Shown here: positions 34,326 to 47,395 of the stretch, in pieces
Layout: each line of letters opens with the position of its first letter
Numbering within the stretch: position 1 is the first letter of the stretch
From: Cocos nucifera
Taxonomy: Eukaryota; Streptophyta; Magnoliopsida; Arecales; Arecaceae
Assembly (NCBI GenBank): GCA_006176705.1
Contig: QRFJ01002121.1
Coordinates: 103,107-167,106 of the forward strand
Direction: 5' to 3'
DNA: 64,000 bases
Program-made: the position numbers and the translations under genes
Notes under the pieces: generated by a model
The model's input: the letters and a program-made list of their open reading frames with translations, nothing else
Database searches by the model: none
Told to the model about the DNA's origin: nothing

Positions 34326-34782
34326 TTGATTGGTGAGCTAAAGTTAAAATCAATCAGGATTGATTGTTAGCTCAAAGAAAAATAATTGCTTGTGAGATTT
34401 TGGTTGGTGATCTAGAATAAATCAACTAGATTAATTATGAGACCAAAAAATAATCTTATACGATTTTGGTTGGTGAGCCAAGAAAAATTAGCTGGATTTA
34501 ATGGTAAGCCCAAAAAATAATTGGACTATAATTTTAGGTGTGAATTATAGTTGAATTCCCAAGTGGTTTACTTGAAAAATGGATGTAGTTGTTGTGTTTG
34601 GTATCAAACCACTATAAAAGCTTAATCTTTGTATTTATTATTATATTATTTATATTACTCTTATTCTATACTTGTATTTTACATTATTTCACCAAGCACA
34701 CAATATTAAAATTTGATATAATTAAATTTTAAAATTTTTAAATATCCAATTCATCCTCTCTCTTAGGTAGCCATACCTGGAT
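34326..34782 (+). repeat. Probable copia solo LTR
   Basis: It begins TTGGTGAGC with about three 70-bp degenerate repeats (TTGGTTGGTGA, to 34540), then ACTATAAAAGC (about 34611, TATA). It ends in CCAATTCATCCTCTCTC-TTAGG and ATACCTGG, the form common at the end of plant copia LTRs just before the primer site. No primer site or internal region follows. CACTA-1 terminal sequence resumes instead. Confidence 0.5.
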
Positions 34783-34784
34783 AA

Positions 34785-35328
34785 CAAGATATTAGGAACC
34801 ATAATTTATGTGACTAATTAAATAGGTTTAAAAAAATATTATTATTAATTTTTTTAAAAAAGAAAATTAATTATTAGCATTGGTATTAGCAACGGTAATT
34901 ATCATTGCTAATAACTATTAGCGACAGCATTAGCGACCAAATTACCATTACTAATATTTTATTAAAATAAATTTTTTATTTTATTTAAAAATTTAAAAAA
35001 ATTAGAGATAGCATTAGTGATAGTATTTTTGGTCATTAATAATTATTAGTAAGGACATTAGCCATGAAAATACCATCACTAGTATTTTTTAATTATTTTT
35101 AAAAAAATTAATTAATAATTAGAGATGAAATTATTTGTTTGCTAAAACTATCGCTAATAGCTTTGTTAGTGATGGCTATTTTGACATTACTAATAATTGT
35201 ATTTAGTGATGAGAGTTTTTCATATTGGCTTTTATGATGAAATTAGCGATGGTGGCACTATTAGAGATGGTGGAAGAACTATTAGCGATGGTATTTAACT
35301 ATCGCTAATAATCTGAATTCTTATAGTG
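34785..35328 (-). repeat. CACTA-1 right terminal/subterminal inverted repeat
   Basis: This is the inverse of 25461-26002 and ends with the inverse of CACTATAAGAATTC. It is dense in TATTAGCGATGG-type repeats. Confidence 0.8.
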
Positions 35329-35494
35329 CAAGTCCTAATTAATTTAAATCAAATATAATTTAATTAGACTTAACTTAATTTAATGCTAGTTGAATTTAAT
35401 TATCCAAGTTGGACTTGGATTTCAATCCTAATTAGATTAGGGTTAACAGCCTTTTTGAATTAGATTTGAATTGGGAACAAATTAGATTTGAATT
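35329..35494. other. AT-rich segment between the two CACTA elements
   Basis: No gene. The composition (AATTTAATTAGACTTAA-like runs) and its continuation after CACTA-2 (49296 onward) suggest it is the start of an old LTR that CACTA-2 split. The assignment is tentative. Confidence 0.4.
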
Positions 35495-36120
35495 CACTAT
35501 AAGAATATGGATTATTAGTGATGGCTAAATGTTATCTCTAATAATCCTTCCACCATCGCTAATTTCATTATAACAGATAATCTAAAAAACTCTCATCATT
35601 ATATATAATTATTAATAATGGAAAAACTTGCCATCGCTAATAAGACTATTAGTGATGGCTTTAACGACTAAATAATTCCATATCAAATTATTAATTAATT
35701 TTTTTAAAAAAATTAGCAATGGCATTATCATGTCTAATACCATCGCTAATAATTATTAGCAACCAAAAATGCTATCTCTAATTTTTTAATTTTAAATAAA
35801 ATAAAAAAAATATTTTAAAAAATATTAGCAACGATAATTTAGTCGCTAATGCCATCGCTAATAGTTATTAGCAATGATAATTACCATCACTAATATCGAT
35901 GCTAATAGTTAATTTTATTTTTAAAATAATAATAATAATATTTTTTAAAATTTTCTATAATTAATCATAATGAATTATGGTTTCTAATACCTGTTATAAT
36001 TAAAATCTAAAGATAATATGATAATCAAAAATAAAAATTAAATTATATTATATTAAAAATATAAATTATAATTTTTTTACAAGTAGTATCAAAAAAAATA
36101 TAATACATAAAAAAAAATTA
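35495..36120 (+). repeat. CACTA-2 left subterminal repeat region
   Basis: Many copies of CCATCGCTAATA / TATTAGCGATGG variants follow the terminus. It aligns with the left end of CACTA-1 through to a shared AATTAAAATCTAAAGATAA block. Confidence 0.75.
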
Positions 36121-36280
36121 GGTCTGATACTCTTAGTTGTCTACCTTCTCCTCCTCCTGATTCTTTAGCAGCTGGTGGATGAGAGCCAGATGTCCCAACA
36201 TCCTATAACAAAAAAATAAAATAATATTTGTAAGTTTTGATAGTAAGGAGTATCTTTTGATACACTCCTACGATTCTCAA

Positions 36281-36721
36281 TAAGAGGGAGGTGAAAAGTA
36301 GCCAGGGAGGTGGGAAGTGACTGGGGACTCATGATCAAGAGCTCAAGGAGAAGATCAAGGGGAGGTGGGCCAGGTGTAGCCAGGGGCAAGAGGCTGGAGG
36401 CTTAGGGAGGTGGCCATGGAGAGGCAGACTGGAGGGAGGTGGGAGATGGATGGGGAGGTAGGAGGTGGCTGGGGGCTCGAGGAGGCAGTCGCGGAGAGGC
36501 AGGTCGGGTTTTTGGGGATGCAGGGGGAGGTCAGGAGCTCACAGCTAGAGGCTCGTGGAGGTAGGAGGTGGCGAGGGCTTAGGGAGGCGAGCCAGGTGTA
36601 GTTGGGTGGAGGAGACTGCATGCTTGGGGATACCAGATCTAATGACATGGTGGGGGAAAATGGGTACCTAAGGTGGAGGAGAGAGGGGGATCACAGAGGG
36701 ACCAGACAGTGGGGGAGATGA
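36281..36721 (+). other. G-rich filler inside CACTA-2
   Basis: It is built of degenerate GGAGGTGG / GGAGGCAG repeats, much richer in G than the AT-rich surroundings, and continues after the copia element at 47269-47395 (GAAGGGGTGGGAAGGG). It has several runs able to form G-quadruplexes. The minus frame is a Pro/Ser-rich low-complexity ORF (36648-36355) that I do not consider a gene. It is possibly sequence captured by the transposon. Confidence 0.6.
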
Positions 36722-39623
36722 TGGAAAATATGCAGGGTTTCATGTATGAATTTCAAAACTTTTTTAAAATATAACGTAGCCAAAGTTATAAATTAAATTA
36801 TTTAATTTATAAATATATATAATATAATTATTAAATCCTACATCTAGGATTTATAACATGTCATATTTTATTTTAAATTAGAAAATAAATATTTTGGTAT
36901 TGATCAAATCAATATCCTAGATCTAGAATGATTCTTGATCTAAAACTTAGATCGCATCTAGGTGAGAGAAGAGATCAAATCTCTTACCTTCGTGAGGGTC
37001 GAGAACTTCATGATTGATTTTTTGTTATTGCCTTTGGAGTTGCATACGTGTTTGGCTTCTACATGTGATCTACATGAGGCTGCAACAAAATCGAAGGTTC
37101 GTCGAATGAAGATCTGCTCGAAGTGCTAGCTTCTCGTAGATCCCTTTAGATGGTTAATCTAAAATTTATTCCTCTGATCTCTTAGACATTCTAAGAGATG
37201 AAGAATATGAGAAAGATGAAGAGAGAAATCCAACCTTTAGATATTTTAAAAATCAAAATTAAAAGATATTAGAAAAAGATCCTAAGAGAAGACAAATCTT
37301 CACTTTTAGAACATCAACGATTGATATCTTGAAAACATCTTTATGCTAGAATAAGGGGAGACTTTCTCTCCTAAACTTTTTCCATATTTCCTGATCTTAC
37401 ATCTCTGATTTTTCTCATAGAAAAATCTCCATATTTGAGAAAAATCTCATAAAATATGGAGAAGAAAGATTCTCAAAGAAATCCTAAGAGAAGACCTTCT
37501 TCTCTTCTTCTTCTCACATTAGGACATGATCAGATCATGTCCAAAGATGATCACCATGCCCCAACACCTTGGAGAATAGATCCCCATTTCTCTTCCTCTC
37601 TCTCTCAAATTTTTATCACGTAAAATCCATACAAAAATAAGAAGGAAATAACATGAAAGAAAATTACAAGAGAAAATATTATTCTCTTACCTTTGTCTTC
37701 ATCGGGACATGAACTTCTCATGTCCTAATGAAACCTTTTTTCTCCAAGAAAGTAGGCATCTCAAACCACCACGCCATCCCTCCATTTTCTTCTATTTTTG
37801 TCATGAAGATACTAGAAAAAAAAATCATGCCAACACTCCACAAAAATGGCGCTCCTTAACTACCCTCCTATGACTAGGTCAAACCTAGTTTTAGAAGGAT
37901 TCTAAGGAGTCCTATGGGGTGTCCACTCTTGGATGCCTCCTCCTATAAAATCAGGCATGAGAGCTCTCTCTTCCATCTAGAAAACCAAATAAGAAAGGGT
38001 GACAAAAAAGAAAGAATATGGCATGGAGAAAAATTTGGCGCAAGATGGGAAGAGGCGTTTTGGTCAAGAGGAACTCTTTCAAAAGGAAACAAACCCAAAA
38101 CTCTTTCCATAATGAATCAAATCAGATTTGATTTAAATTAAACTAGATATGGGGCATGAGAAATCAATCCTTAGGCATGGAAATATTAGAAAAAATATGA
38201 AAATAAAATTAGTTGGCATGGAGAATATTTTTGTAAGGAAGGAAACAAGGAATCCTAGTCTAACTAGGATTCTCATATATTGACTAGGTCAAATCAATTT
38301 TTAATCCAATTAAAATATGATTAGTGCAAGCCTAATTATGAATGATCCAAGTTCAACTAAGAAACTAATTAAGTTAGGTTTAAACCATATTTAAATCTAA
38401 TTTAAATTCTAACTTAATTAGGAATTAGGTGCACTCAAATTCTAGTCCAACTAGAAATTATTTTTTTTTTGCAATTGGCTTATCCAACAAATCAATTAAA
38501 CTTAATTTAATTAAGTCTAAACTAATTCTAATTGAATCTAATTCAATTATATTTGATCTCAGCCCAAATCCTCAATCAAATTAAGCCAATTAGCAATCCA
38601 ATTGCTAATAGATCCTCCTGCAACACTTGCATTAGGTCAAACATTAATCGTATTAATAGTTTGACCTAAGAATGATTCTCAATCATCAATTAACCATCTG
38701 ATTAGGTTACAATCTCTTATGTATGTGAACCTATAGGTTTGAACCTAAGTCAATAGTATAGGAACCAATTCTTATACTAGTCGAAGTAACCATCTAGCAA
38801 TGGTTCCCATCGTCCGGATAGGTCGAATGTATGCAAAGCAATATTTTTAAAATCCTGACCCATTATTATCATATAATTTATTTCTTTAACCAATAATTCC
38901 CAAGACGACTTTGAGTGTACTATCAACACTTATACAAGTAATTATCCCATGACTCCTCATAAGAATTTTGCAAATCCCGTGACTCCTCACAAGAATTATC
39001 CAGGCCTAGGTTTTGCTAAATTGAAATACAATGAGTCATTCTCTTTCTGAAGCTAATCAGGAGTGATCAATCCCATTTTAACTCACACACCAACTTCATA
39101 AGTACTTGACTATATCCAAAAATCTTTGAAACCTATATTAGAAATACAGGCAGTCCGGTACTAAGGTACAGTGAGTTGCTTGCAAATCACCATGATGATC
39201 TCAGGTCGGAGGGACACTTATGTCCATTAGTCTTAGCTAGGTACTCTTGATAGTAGAGTACTATATTGGTCATGTTCAGTGGAAGATGTACTCCTACATC
39301 TCATGTGGATGCCATACCAGTGTCTCTACACTACTTGATTATGAGGACAACCAACACATATGGCATACAACGACGTATACTCGATAAGTTATCATCCTTA
39401 TTAATAACTAATTATTTGATCGTGAACAATTTAAGAACCATCCGATAAATCCTTCTTCATCGATTGATTATGATTCTAAGAACTTCATCATAATTTAGAA
39501 GTTCATTTATGAAAGATAGAACTTTTATGATGAACCAGCTAAATAATTATTATTATTATGTAATTCGTATATTAATTTCAATCATCTACCACTTAGATGA
39601 TTGATTTTAGGATACATTTTTCA
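36722..39623 (-). repeat. Copia LTR (3' on the minus strand)
   Basis: Matches 44422-47268 throughout. The junction with internal sequence is at TTTTTCAATAACTTTCAC (39623), a purine-rich tract on the minus strand. No ORF of note. Confidence 0.85.
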
Positions 39624-39649
39624 ATAACTTTCACTTAGACTAGAGCCAA

Positions 39650-40950
39650 CTAGAATGATATCAAATATTTTATCTTCCACTTGAATTCATAGAACTCCTT
39701 AGTTTTGAGGCCTTAGTAAATGGATCGATCAAGTTCTTCATTTTTATCGATCTTCCAAAAATCGACGTCATCCTGATCTAAAATCAAAGATAGTAGCGAT
39801 GCAGAATATGCTGGTCCTTCACTTTTTTAGTCTGAGCTATGGCTCTAGTGCTACGATAGTACTAGACCATCGGTGGAGGGTGCCACTCCCAACTTGCTAA
39901 TGAACCTCAACAACTATATAGCTTATATGATAGCATCATATGCTATGATGTACTCTACATCACTAACTAAATAGGCTACAGTATCTTGCTTGGAACCTTT
40001 CTAGTAGATTGCTCCTACAATTAGGGTATGACTCGACACTCTCTTATTGTCATCTTATTCTGACTAAAATTAAAACATCCACATATTTTAAGTCAGTATT
40101 TCCATATTGAGTCACTAGACCTTAGTATTTCACAAATACATGAGGATTGTCTATACAATCTTCTAGTGATTTTCACTTAGATTAGATTGGTATCTACTCA
40201 CTACTATTAGTGAGTATACAATATCTAATTTTGAACATGGAGAAATTAGATGATAGCAAAATCTTTATTTCTTGCAATGCTGGAATGCCATTCTCGATTA
40301 AGAGAACTTCATCCATAGACAACACAAGGAATAATACTACAAAATATTTTGTCCACTTACAAATGTAGGGTTTGTCTTTCCTCATAATAAAGACATACGT
40401 TTAAAACGTATGTTCCAAAACTAAGATAATAGCCAAACGGGCTTTATAGGTCTTTATCTTCCTATCTGCATTACTCTGATCCTTTTGAAAATCCATTCAC
40501 ATCCAATGGATTTTATCCCTTCAGGTGAATCATCTAGTATCCATACACTATTGATTTTCATGAACTTTAATTTGGAATATATGGCTCTAAGCCACTTCTC
40601 AAAGTCAGACCACTACATTGCATCCCTATAGGTGATCGAATCCTTGTTATTCTTATCGAGCTCAACAGGATCACCATCCTGGACCTAGACACTGAAGTAT
40701 CTATTTAGCTAATGAGGTACTCTATCAGATCTTCTTAAAGGTGCTACTTTAATGGGCTCTGAATTTGATCTAATCAAATCCAATTCTATAGGTTTACTAG
40801 ATTATGTCCATTCTTTTCTACTAGTCAAACTTCTTAAAGTTCAATCTTAATAGGCATCAGTTCCTTCTCTAAGAAATTTTTTTCCAAAAGAAATGTCCTA
40901 CTGCTGATAAACATCTTATATTCTTTAGCATGGTATAATTAATAACCCTC
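39650..40950 (-). pseudogene. Copia RT and RNase H, decayed
   Basis: The minus frame 40385-40194 reads 'CKWTKYFVVLFLVLSMDEVLL', equivalent to the copia RT palm, where the active site is normally Y-V-D-D. Here it is S-M-D-E, then 'NGIPALQEIKILLSSNFSM'. RNase H remnants follow (about 40000-39880) with a 'VEYI.AYDAI' segment, and 'FWKIDKNEELDRS' near 39760 corresponds to the C-terminus of copia Pol. Many stops are present. It would have carried out reverse transcription of the element but is inactive. Confidence 0.75.
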
Positions 40951-40959
40951 AAATATCTA

Positions 40960-42060
40960 TTGGATCAGGATCCAAGTTTATCTATGTGCAAATCTATTAT
41001 ATAGGCCGATCAATCCCAAACCTGAAGATGAGAGAGTCTAGATCTAAGCCCGATCTATATTCCATATGGCGTCTTTACAACAGATTTACTCAGTATAAAT
41101 TTTTAGAGTAAAACTAGTAGTCATAAGAGTACAATCTAAAAATAGGCAGATAAGTAAATCCTATCATAGATTGAACAATGTCTAACAAAGTTTAATTTCT
41201 GTTTTCAGATGCACTATGTTTCGAAAAGGAATCCACTAAGAGAGAATCCAATTCTCTCCTAGATATGTCACAAACTTACTAGATAAGTATTCGCCTCTTC
41301 GATCTGATCAAAAAGTTTCAATACCATTTTTAATTTATTTTTTTATTTTATTATTGAATTATTTGAACATTTCAAATGATTCAACCTAGATGCATCTATG
41401 CCTAGATAGGTCATCTATAATGAAATATTAATTTCTTTCTTTGGCACTTAAGTTCATAGATCCACATACATCACTATGTATGAGACTTAGAACTTTATCG
41501 ACTTCTTTATCTTTTTCATTAAAAGGTGACTTTGTCATCTTTCTAAGAAGACAAGAATCATAGGCTATTAATGATTCACAATCATTGATATCGATATTTT
41601 TCTCTCAAGCTAACCCATTTATCCTATTCTTGTCAAGATGATTAAGTCTAGAATGCCAAAGATAGACATTCATGACATAATCTAATTTGGATGTTTATAA
41701 ATGTATATATTATACTTAATAGACCATATAAATATTAAATATTATTTTTTTATTATCTATTTATTATTATAATATTATTCATAATAATATCACAACAATC
41801 TTTTTTATTGATAAATGATTACCATCTCTGACCAAAAGGACAATAGAGATCACATTTACCATAAACAATGGACAATGGTAACAATCACTCAAAATGACAT
41901 CTTTTGAAGAAAAGCTTAACAATTCCTAAAGCTATGATTGGAACAAGACTTCCATCCCCAATGTTCAGTTATTTCTCATCATTTTCAAACATTCCATTTA
42001 CTTAAAATTCTTGCGACAAATTGCATAGGACTGCCGGTATTCCATACCCAGGTAGCAAAA
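40960..42060 (-). pseudogene. Copia protease and integrase, decayed
   Basis: Near 42050-42000 'WVWNTGSPMQF' corresponds to the copia protease active site (D-S/T-G in the family, with Asp to Asn here). From about 41670 the GAG-pre-integrase domain is clear: 'WHSRLNHLDKNRINGL', 'DSCLLRKMTKSPF' and 'VLSLIHSDVCGSM'. The last contains the first catalytic Asp of the integrase core. Downstream the integrase decays into unreadable frames. Confidence 0.75.
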
Positions 42061-42099
42061 TTACATATAAAGAAATTTCAAGATGTTATCATATAACAT

Positions 42100-44400
42100 T
42101 CTTGATAAGCAACTCTTCCTCCTTTCTCTTGTTTAGCTTGTTATGGTCAAGAAAAGTAAGACGATTCTTCTTCCTATGATCCTGCTTCTAATAGTAGAAG
42201 CACTATGCCTTATTTTGGTCAATATTGGACTAATTATTTTGACTAAACTTAGAAGCCCCAATACAAACCCATTTGTACTGCTGAACCAAATTCAACTTTT
42301 GATACTAATTATCGAAGTTGGGTCCCATAAGTCATCGCTATCTAACAATGATTGGAGCAATTAGGATTTAGCCTTATTTTGAGAAAAAAGAATAATGACC
42401 TAAGTATATGAATTATTTTAAGCTTAGAGACTTGGACTTTAATCTTAAGATTCTTCCACTATTTTATTCAAATTAGTAACCTCTACCTTCAATTCAAAAA
42501 ATTACTTTAACTTTCTAGTAGGTACTAGAATCGACATAGACTACACACAAGCTCAACTTTGGTCGACCAATCTATGTACATCTATGGATAGGTTCATTAA
42601 TCAATTATTGCCTCACACAACTTCTAGTAATTTAATTTTGTCCTAAAAATCTAATCAATAGGCTTTGACCTCCACTGTAAGGATCTGATTAAGTCCAACC
42701 ATTAACATGACCATACTTGGTGCATCTAACCAATGAATGATTAAGTCCAACTTTGGTTGGCCAATCCAACCACCATTAGAGGGACACTTCCAAGTTATCA
42801 TATTATGAATGATAATTCCATTAGTCAATAAGCACCAGGCCTTTGGGCCTCCAATAATTATTGAGTTAATGAACCCATTATCATCCAACTTAATGGGAGG
42901 CTATGACTCAATTATCTTCATAATTTTATCATTTTAAGGATCTAATAATTTTAGAGGATTTAAAATATTTATGGTTTAAGGATAGAAAGGATATGGACCA
43001 ATTTGCTTTCACTAACTTTACCAAGTCAAGTTCTTCCACTGACTTCTCAAGTCTTTGACAAAGACTAGGATTAATATTGGTTCATGGGCACCTAGATCAG
43101 TCTAACTAAATAAAATCAGTCTTACTAATTTTCTATGTGACATGGATTAGCATGAATCAATGAGCAATCTAATCAAGACTTGATTAACCACATTCACTAG
43201 GTAAGTGAGATCGGTGGGACGGTCTGCCAAAGCTTGCCTTAGATACTATAAAAAATAGTCAGGTAAGTGGGCTGCTAATTAAAAACCATCGATTTGGGAT
43301 GCTAGACTTATCTTAGACATCAATTGATTTATCAGTTTTGATTTGGTCTGCCTAAAGACTCAAGCTCGACCATTGAGCCACGATCAGTATCCATTTGTTA
43401 GATGTATGGAGTTTGATCAACTACAACTATTAAAGTAATCTATAAAAATGACCTAATTTTAATTAACTATTAATTAGGTTTGATCAATTTTTTTACTTAG
43501 TCCATATTTAATCTAACACTAGTTCTAACCCAGTTAAGAACCTGATCAAAGCTAACCCATTTTTCTTTAACCCATGTTTTATGAAATTATCTTAGGTTCT
43601 TTAAATCATATACCTAGATTCTAAATAATCACTTAATTCTTAATTAAGTTCAAAGCTTATGGGTTTGGATTTATGAAATCGGAGAACTAATTTTTAATTT
43701 GATCATTTAAAATATTTTTAAATTATAAATTGTTTACATTGAATCATATTCAATATATATTTTTAGATCTAATTTCTTTTAATATTTTGAATATGTCCTA
43801 AGATTTTGAATCTAGAATTTTGTAGAAAGTAAATTTTTAATTTAAATTTTATAAAATAAATATATCATATATATTCTAGATTTAAAATAAAAATTACATA
43901 TCAACATATGCAATAAGAGGATCTAGATCTAAACATAAAATACATCATATGGATCAGATAATAAACTATTTAAAATTAGATTTAAAATCTAAAAATAAAT
44001 CATAAATTATTTTAGATCTTATCTAATATATTTATAATTTAAGTTATTCATATCAGTACATACTAGGACAATCTCTCCACTGTAAGGGGTAAATCTTACA
44101 GCACGACAATCTTATAGCAGTATGTGTAACCTGATATTATTTAAATCTAATCTAAATAATCTAAAATTAGATTTAATATTTATTTAATTTTATATTTAAA
44201 ATAAAAAATAAATTATAAAATTATTTAGATCATATCTAACTTATTCATGATTCAAGAATAGATCAGCATATACTAGGACATCCTCTTCACTATAAGGGAT
44301 AAACCTTACAGCAGGACAATCTTATAGCAGTATGCGCAATCTTTAAAGTTTTATTTTTGAATTTATCTTAATGCAAACATGATCATATTATAAAAGAACC
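42100..44400 (-). pseudogene. Copia gag region, heavily decayed
   Basis: A knuckle-like segment 'CFYY.KQDHRKKNR' (about 42220-42170) matches the copia gag CCHC pattern with the second and last Cys lost. 'NKLNKRKEEELLIKNVI' follows, as in the family. Upstream to the primer site at 44417 no frame is readable with confidence, but position and size fit gag. Confidence 0.5.
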
Positions 44401-44421
44401 TAGATGCTTTGATACCACTGA

Positions 44422-47268
44422 TGAAAAATATGCAGGATTTCATGCATGAATTTCAAACTTTTTTGAAGTATAACATAACAAAAGTTATAAATTGAATCAT
44501 TTAATTTATAAATGCATATAATCTAATTACTAAACCTTACATCTAGGATCTATAACATGTCATATTATATTTTCAATTAGAAAATAAATATTTTGATATT
44601 GATCAAATCAATACCCTAGATCTAGAATGATTCTAGATCTAAAACCTAGATTGCATCTAGGTGAGTGAAGAGATCAAATGTCTTACCTTCGTGTAGGTCG
44701 AGAACTCCGTGGTTGATTTTCCATTGTTATCTTTAGAGCCCCACATACATCCCATCTCTACAAGTGATCCACATGAGGCTGCAACAAAATTGGAGGTTCG
44801 TCGAACGAAGATCCACTCGAAGTGCTAGCTTCTCGTGGATCCCTCGGGATGGTTAATCTAAAATTTATTCTTCTGATCTCTTAGGCATTCTAAGTGATGA
44901 AGAATATAAGAAAGATTAAGAGATAAATTCAACCTTTGGATCTCCTAAAAATTAAAATTAAAATACATTAGAAAAAGGTCTTAAGAGAAGATAAATCTTC
45001 ACTTTTAGGACATCAATGATTGATGTCCTTAAAATATCTTTATGCTAGGACAAGGAAAGACCTTCTCTCCTAGACTTTTTTCATATTTCTAGATCATACA
45101 TCTCTAATTTTTCTCATAAAAAAATCTCACAAAATATGAAGAAGAAAGATTTTCAAAGAAAACCTAAGAGAAGACCTTCTTCACTTCTTCTTCTTACATC
45201 AGGATAGATCATGTCCAAAGATGTTCACCATGCTCCAATACCTTAAAGCATAGATCCCCATGCCCTCTTCCTCTCTCTCTTTTTTAGATTTTTATCACAT
45301 AAAAATAAGAAGAAAATAACATGGAAGAAAATTATAAGAGAAAACAAAATTCTCTTACCTTTGTCTTCATCAAGACATGAACTTTTCATGTCCCAATGAA
45401 ACCTTTTTGCTCCAAGGAAGTATGCACCTCAAACCACCACGCCATCCCTCCTTTTTCTTCTATTTTTTCTATGAAGACACCAAAAAAAAAAAAATCATGC
45501 CAACACTCCACAAAAATGGTGCCCCTTAACTACCCTCCTATGACTAGGCCAAACCTAGTTTTAGAAGGATTCTAAGGACTCCTATTCCCCCTCCCATAAA
45601 ATCAAGCATGAGAGGTCTCTCTTCCACATAGAAAACCAAATAAAAAAGGGCAACAAAAAAGAAAAAATATGGCATGGAGAAAAATTTGGCGCCAGATGGG
45701 AAGAGGCATTTTGGTCAAGAGGGACTCTTTTAAAAGGAAACAAACCCAAACCTCCTTCCATAATGAACCAAATCAGATTTGATTCAAATTAAACCAGATA
45801 TGGGGCATGGGAAATCAATCCTTAGGCATGGAAATCTTAGAAAAAATCTAAAAATAAAATTAGTCTGCATGGAGAATATTTTTGCAAGGAAGGAAACAAG
45901 GAATCCTAGTCTAACTAGGATTCTCATGTATTGACTAGGTTAAACTAATTTTTAATCTAATTAAAATATGATTAGTGCAAGCCTAATTATGGATGATCTT
46001 AGTCCAACTAGAAAATTAATTAAGTTAAATTTAAATCATATTTAAATTAGATTTAAATCCTAACTCAATTAGAATTTAGGTGCACTTAAATTCTAGTCCA
46101 ACTAGAAATTATTTTTTCTTTGTAATTGGCTTATCCAATAAACCAATTAAATTTAATCAAATTAAGTTTAAACTAATTTTAATTGAATCTAATTTAATTA
46201 TACTTGATCTCAGTCCAAATGCTCAATCAAATTGAGTCAATTAGCAATCCAATTGCTAATCGATCCTCCTGCAATACTTGTATTAGGTCAAACATCAATC
46301 GTATTGATAGTTTGATCTAAGAACGATTCTCAATTATCAATTAACGATCTGATTAGATTACAACCTCTTATATGTGTGATCCTATAGATTCAAACCTAAA
46401 CTAATAGTACAGAAATCAATTCTTGTACCAGTCAAAGTAACCATCTAGCAATGGTTCCCAACGTTCGGATAGGTCTAATGTATGCAAAGCAACATTCTTA
46501 GAACTCTAGCCCATGGTTATCATATAATTCATTTTTTTGACCAATAATACCCAATACAATTTTTAGTATGCTATTAACAATCATACAAGTCATCTTTATT
46601 GTATCTCAAAATTTTATAAATCCCGTGACTCCTGACGAGGATTACCCAGGCCTACATTTTGCTAAATTGAAAGACAACTAGTCATTTTCTTCTTGAAGCT
46701 AATCAGGAGTGGTCAATCCCATCTTGACTCATACACTGACTTCATAAGTACTTGACTATATCCAAAAATCTTCCAAACCTATATTAGAAATACAGGCAGT
46801 TTAGCATCAAAGTACATTGAGTTGCTTGCAAGTTACTATGGTGATCTCAAGTCAGTGGGATACTAATACCCATTAGCCTTAGCTAGCTACTTTTGATAGT
46901 AAAGTGCTACATTGATCATGTTCAGTGTAGATGTACTCCTATATCTCACTTGGATGCCCTACCAGTATCTCCACACCACTTGATTATGAGAACAACTAAT
47001 GCATATGGCATCCAGTGATCTATACTCGATAAATTATCATTCTTATTAATCACATATCATTTGATCATGAATAATTTAAAAATCATTCGATAAATTCTCC
47101 TTTATCGATTGATTGTAGTTCTAAGAATTTCATCATAATTTTGAAGTTTATTTAAGAAAGATAGAACTTTTTTGATGAACCAGCCAAATAACTATTATTA
47201 TTAGATATTTCATATACTAATTTCAATCATCTATCATTTAGATGATTGGCTTTAAGACATATTTTTCA
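44422..47268 (-). repeat. Copia LTR (5' on the minus strand)
   Basis: Pairs with 36722-39623 and is flanked internally by the primer-binding site. Differences include many transitions and small indels. Confidence 0.85.
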
Positions 47269-47395
47269 ATAAGAGAGAGGTTTGGTGATGGGGGATAAAA
47301 ATTTAGGAAGGGGTGGGAAGGGAGAATGAGGGGGCGATGGGGTGGGGGAAAACAAGAATGAACGATGGGATGGAAAAAAATGAGGGCAGGAAGCT

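Larger units (their letters stand above)
25461..35328. mobile_element. CACTA-1: CACTA (En/Spm-like) element, decayed, with nested insertions
   Basis: The left end reads CACTACAAGAATCC and the right end is the inverse of CACTATAAGAATTC. The terminal half-kilobases (25461-26000 and 34785-35328) are inverted copies dense in CCATCGCTAATA / TATTAGCGATGG repeats, as in CACTA subterminal regions. Inside lie transposase remnants on the minus strand (26130-28120), a DRM-carrying inverted repeat, part of a Tat element and a copia LTR. The 3-bp flanks differ (ACT left, CAA right), and the sequence on the right does not continue Tat-A. The two ends may therefore come from different insertions or a rearrangement. 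Confidence 0.75.
36722..47268 (-). mobile_element. Ty1/copia retrotransposon with about 2.9-kb LTRs, decayed
   Basis: LTRs at 36722-39623 (2902 bp) and 44422-47268 (2847 bp) share ends of the form TGAAAAATATG...CATATTTTTCA on the minus strand. The 5' LTR on that strand is the right one. It is followed by TGGTATCAAAGC (44417-44406), an initiator-Met primer site with one change. The internal 4.8 kb read gag, protease, integrase, RT and RNase H in copia order. No clear 5-bp target duplication is visible. Divergence between LTRs is considerable, so it is an old insertion into CACTA-2. Confidence 0.88.

Noticed and set aside
36355..36648. Pro/Ser-rich minus-strand ORF
   Set aside because: It is the complement of the G-rich repeat tract. 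There is no domain, and the composition follows from the repeat.
36717..47273. Target duplication of the copia element
   Set aside because: The flanks GATGA and ATAAG do not match, so I could not support a duplication.
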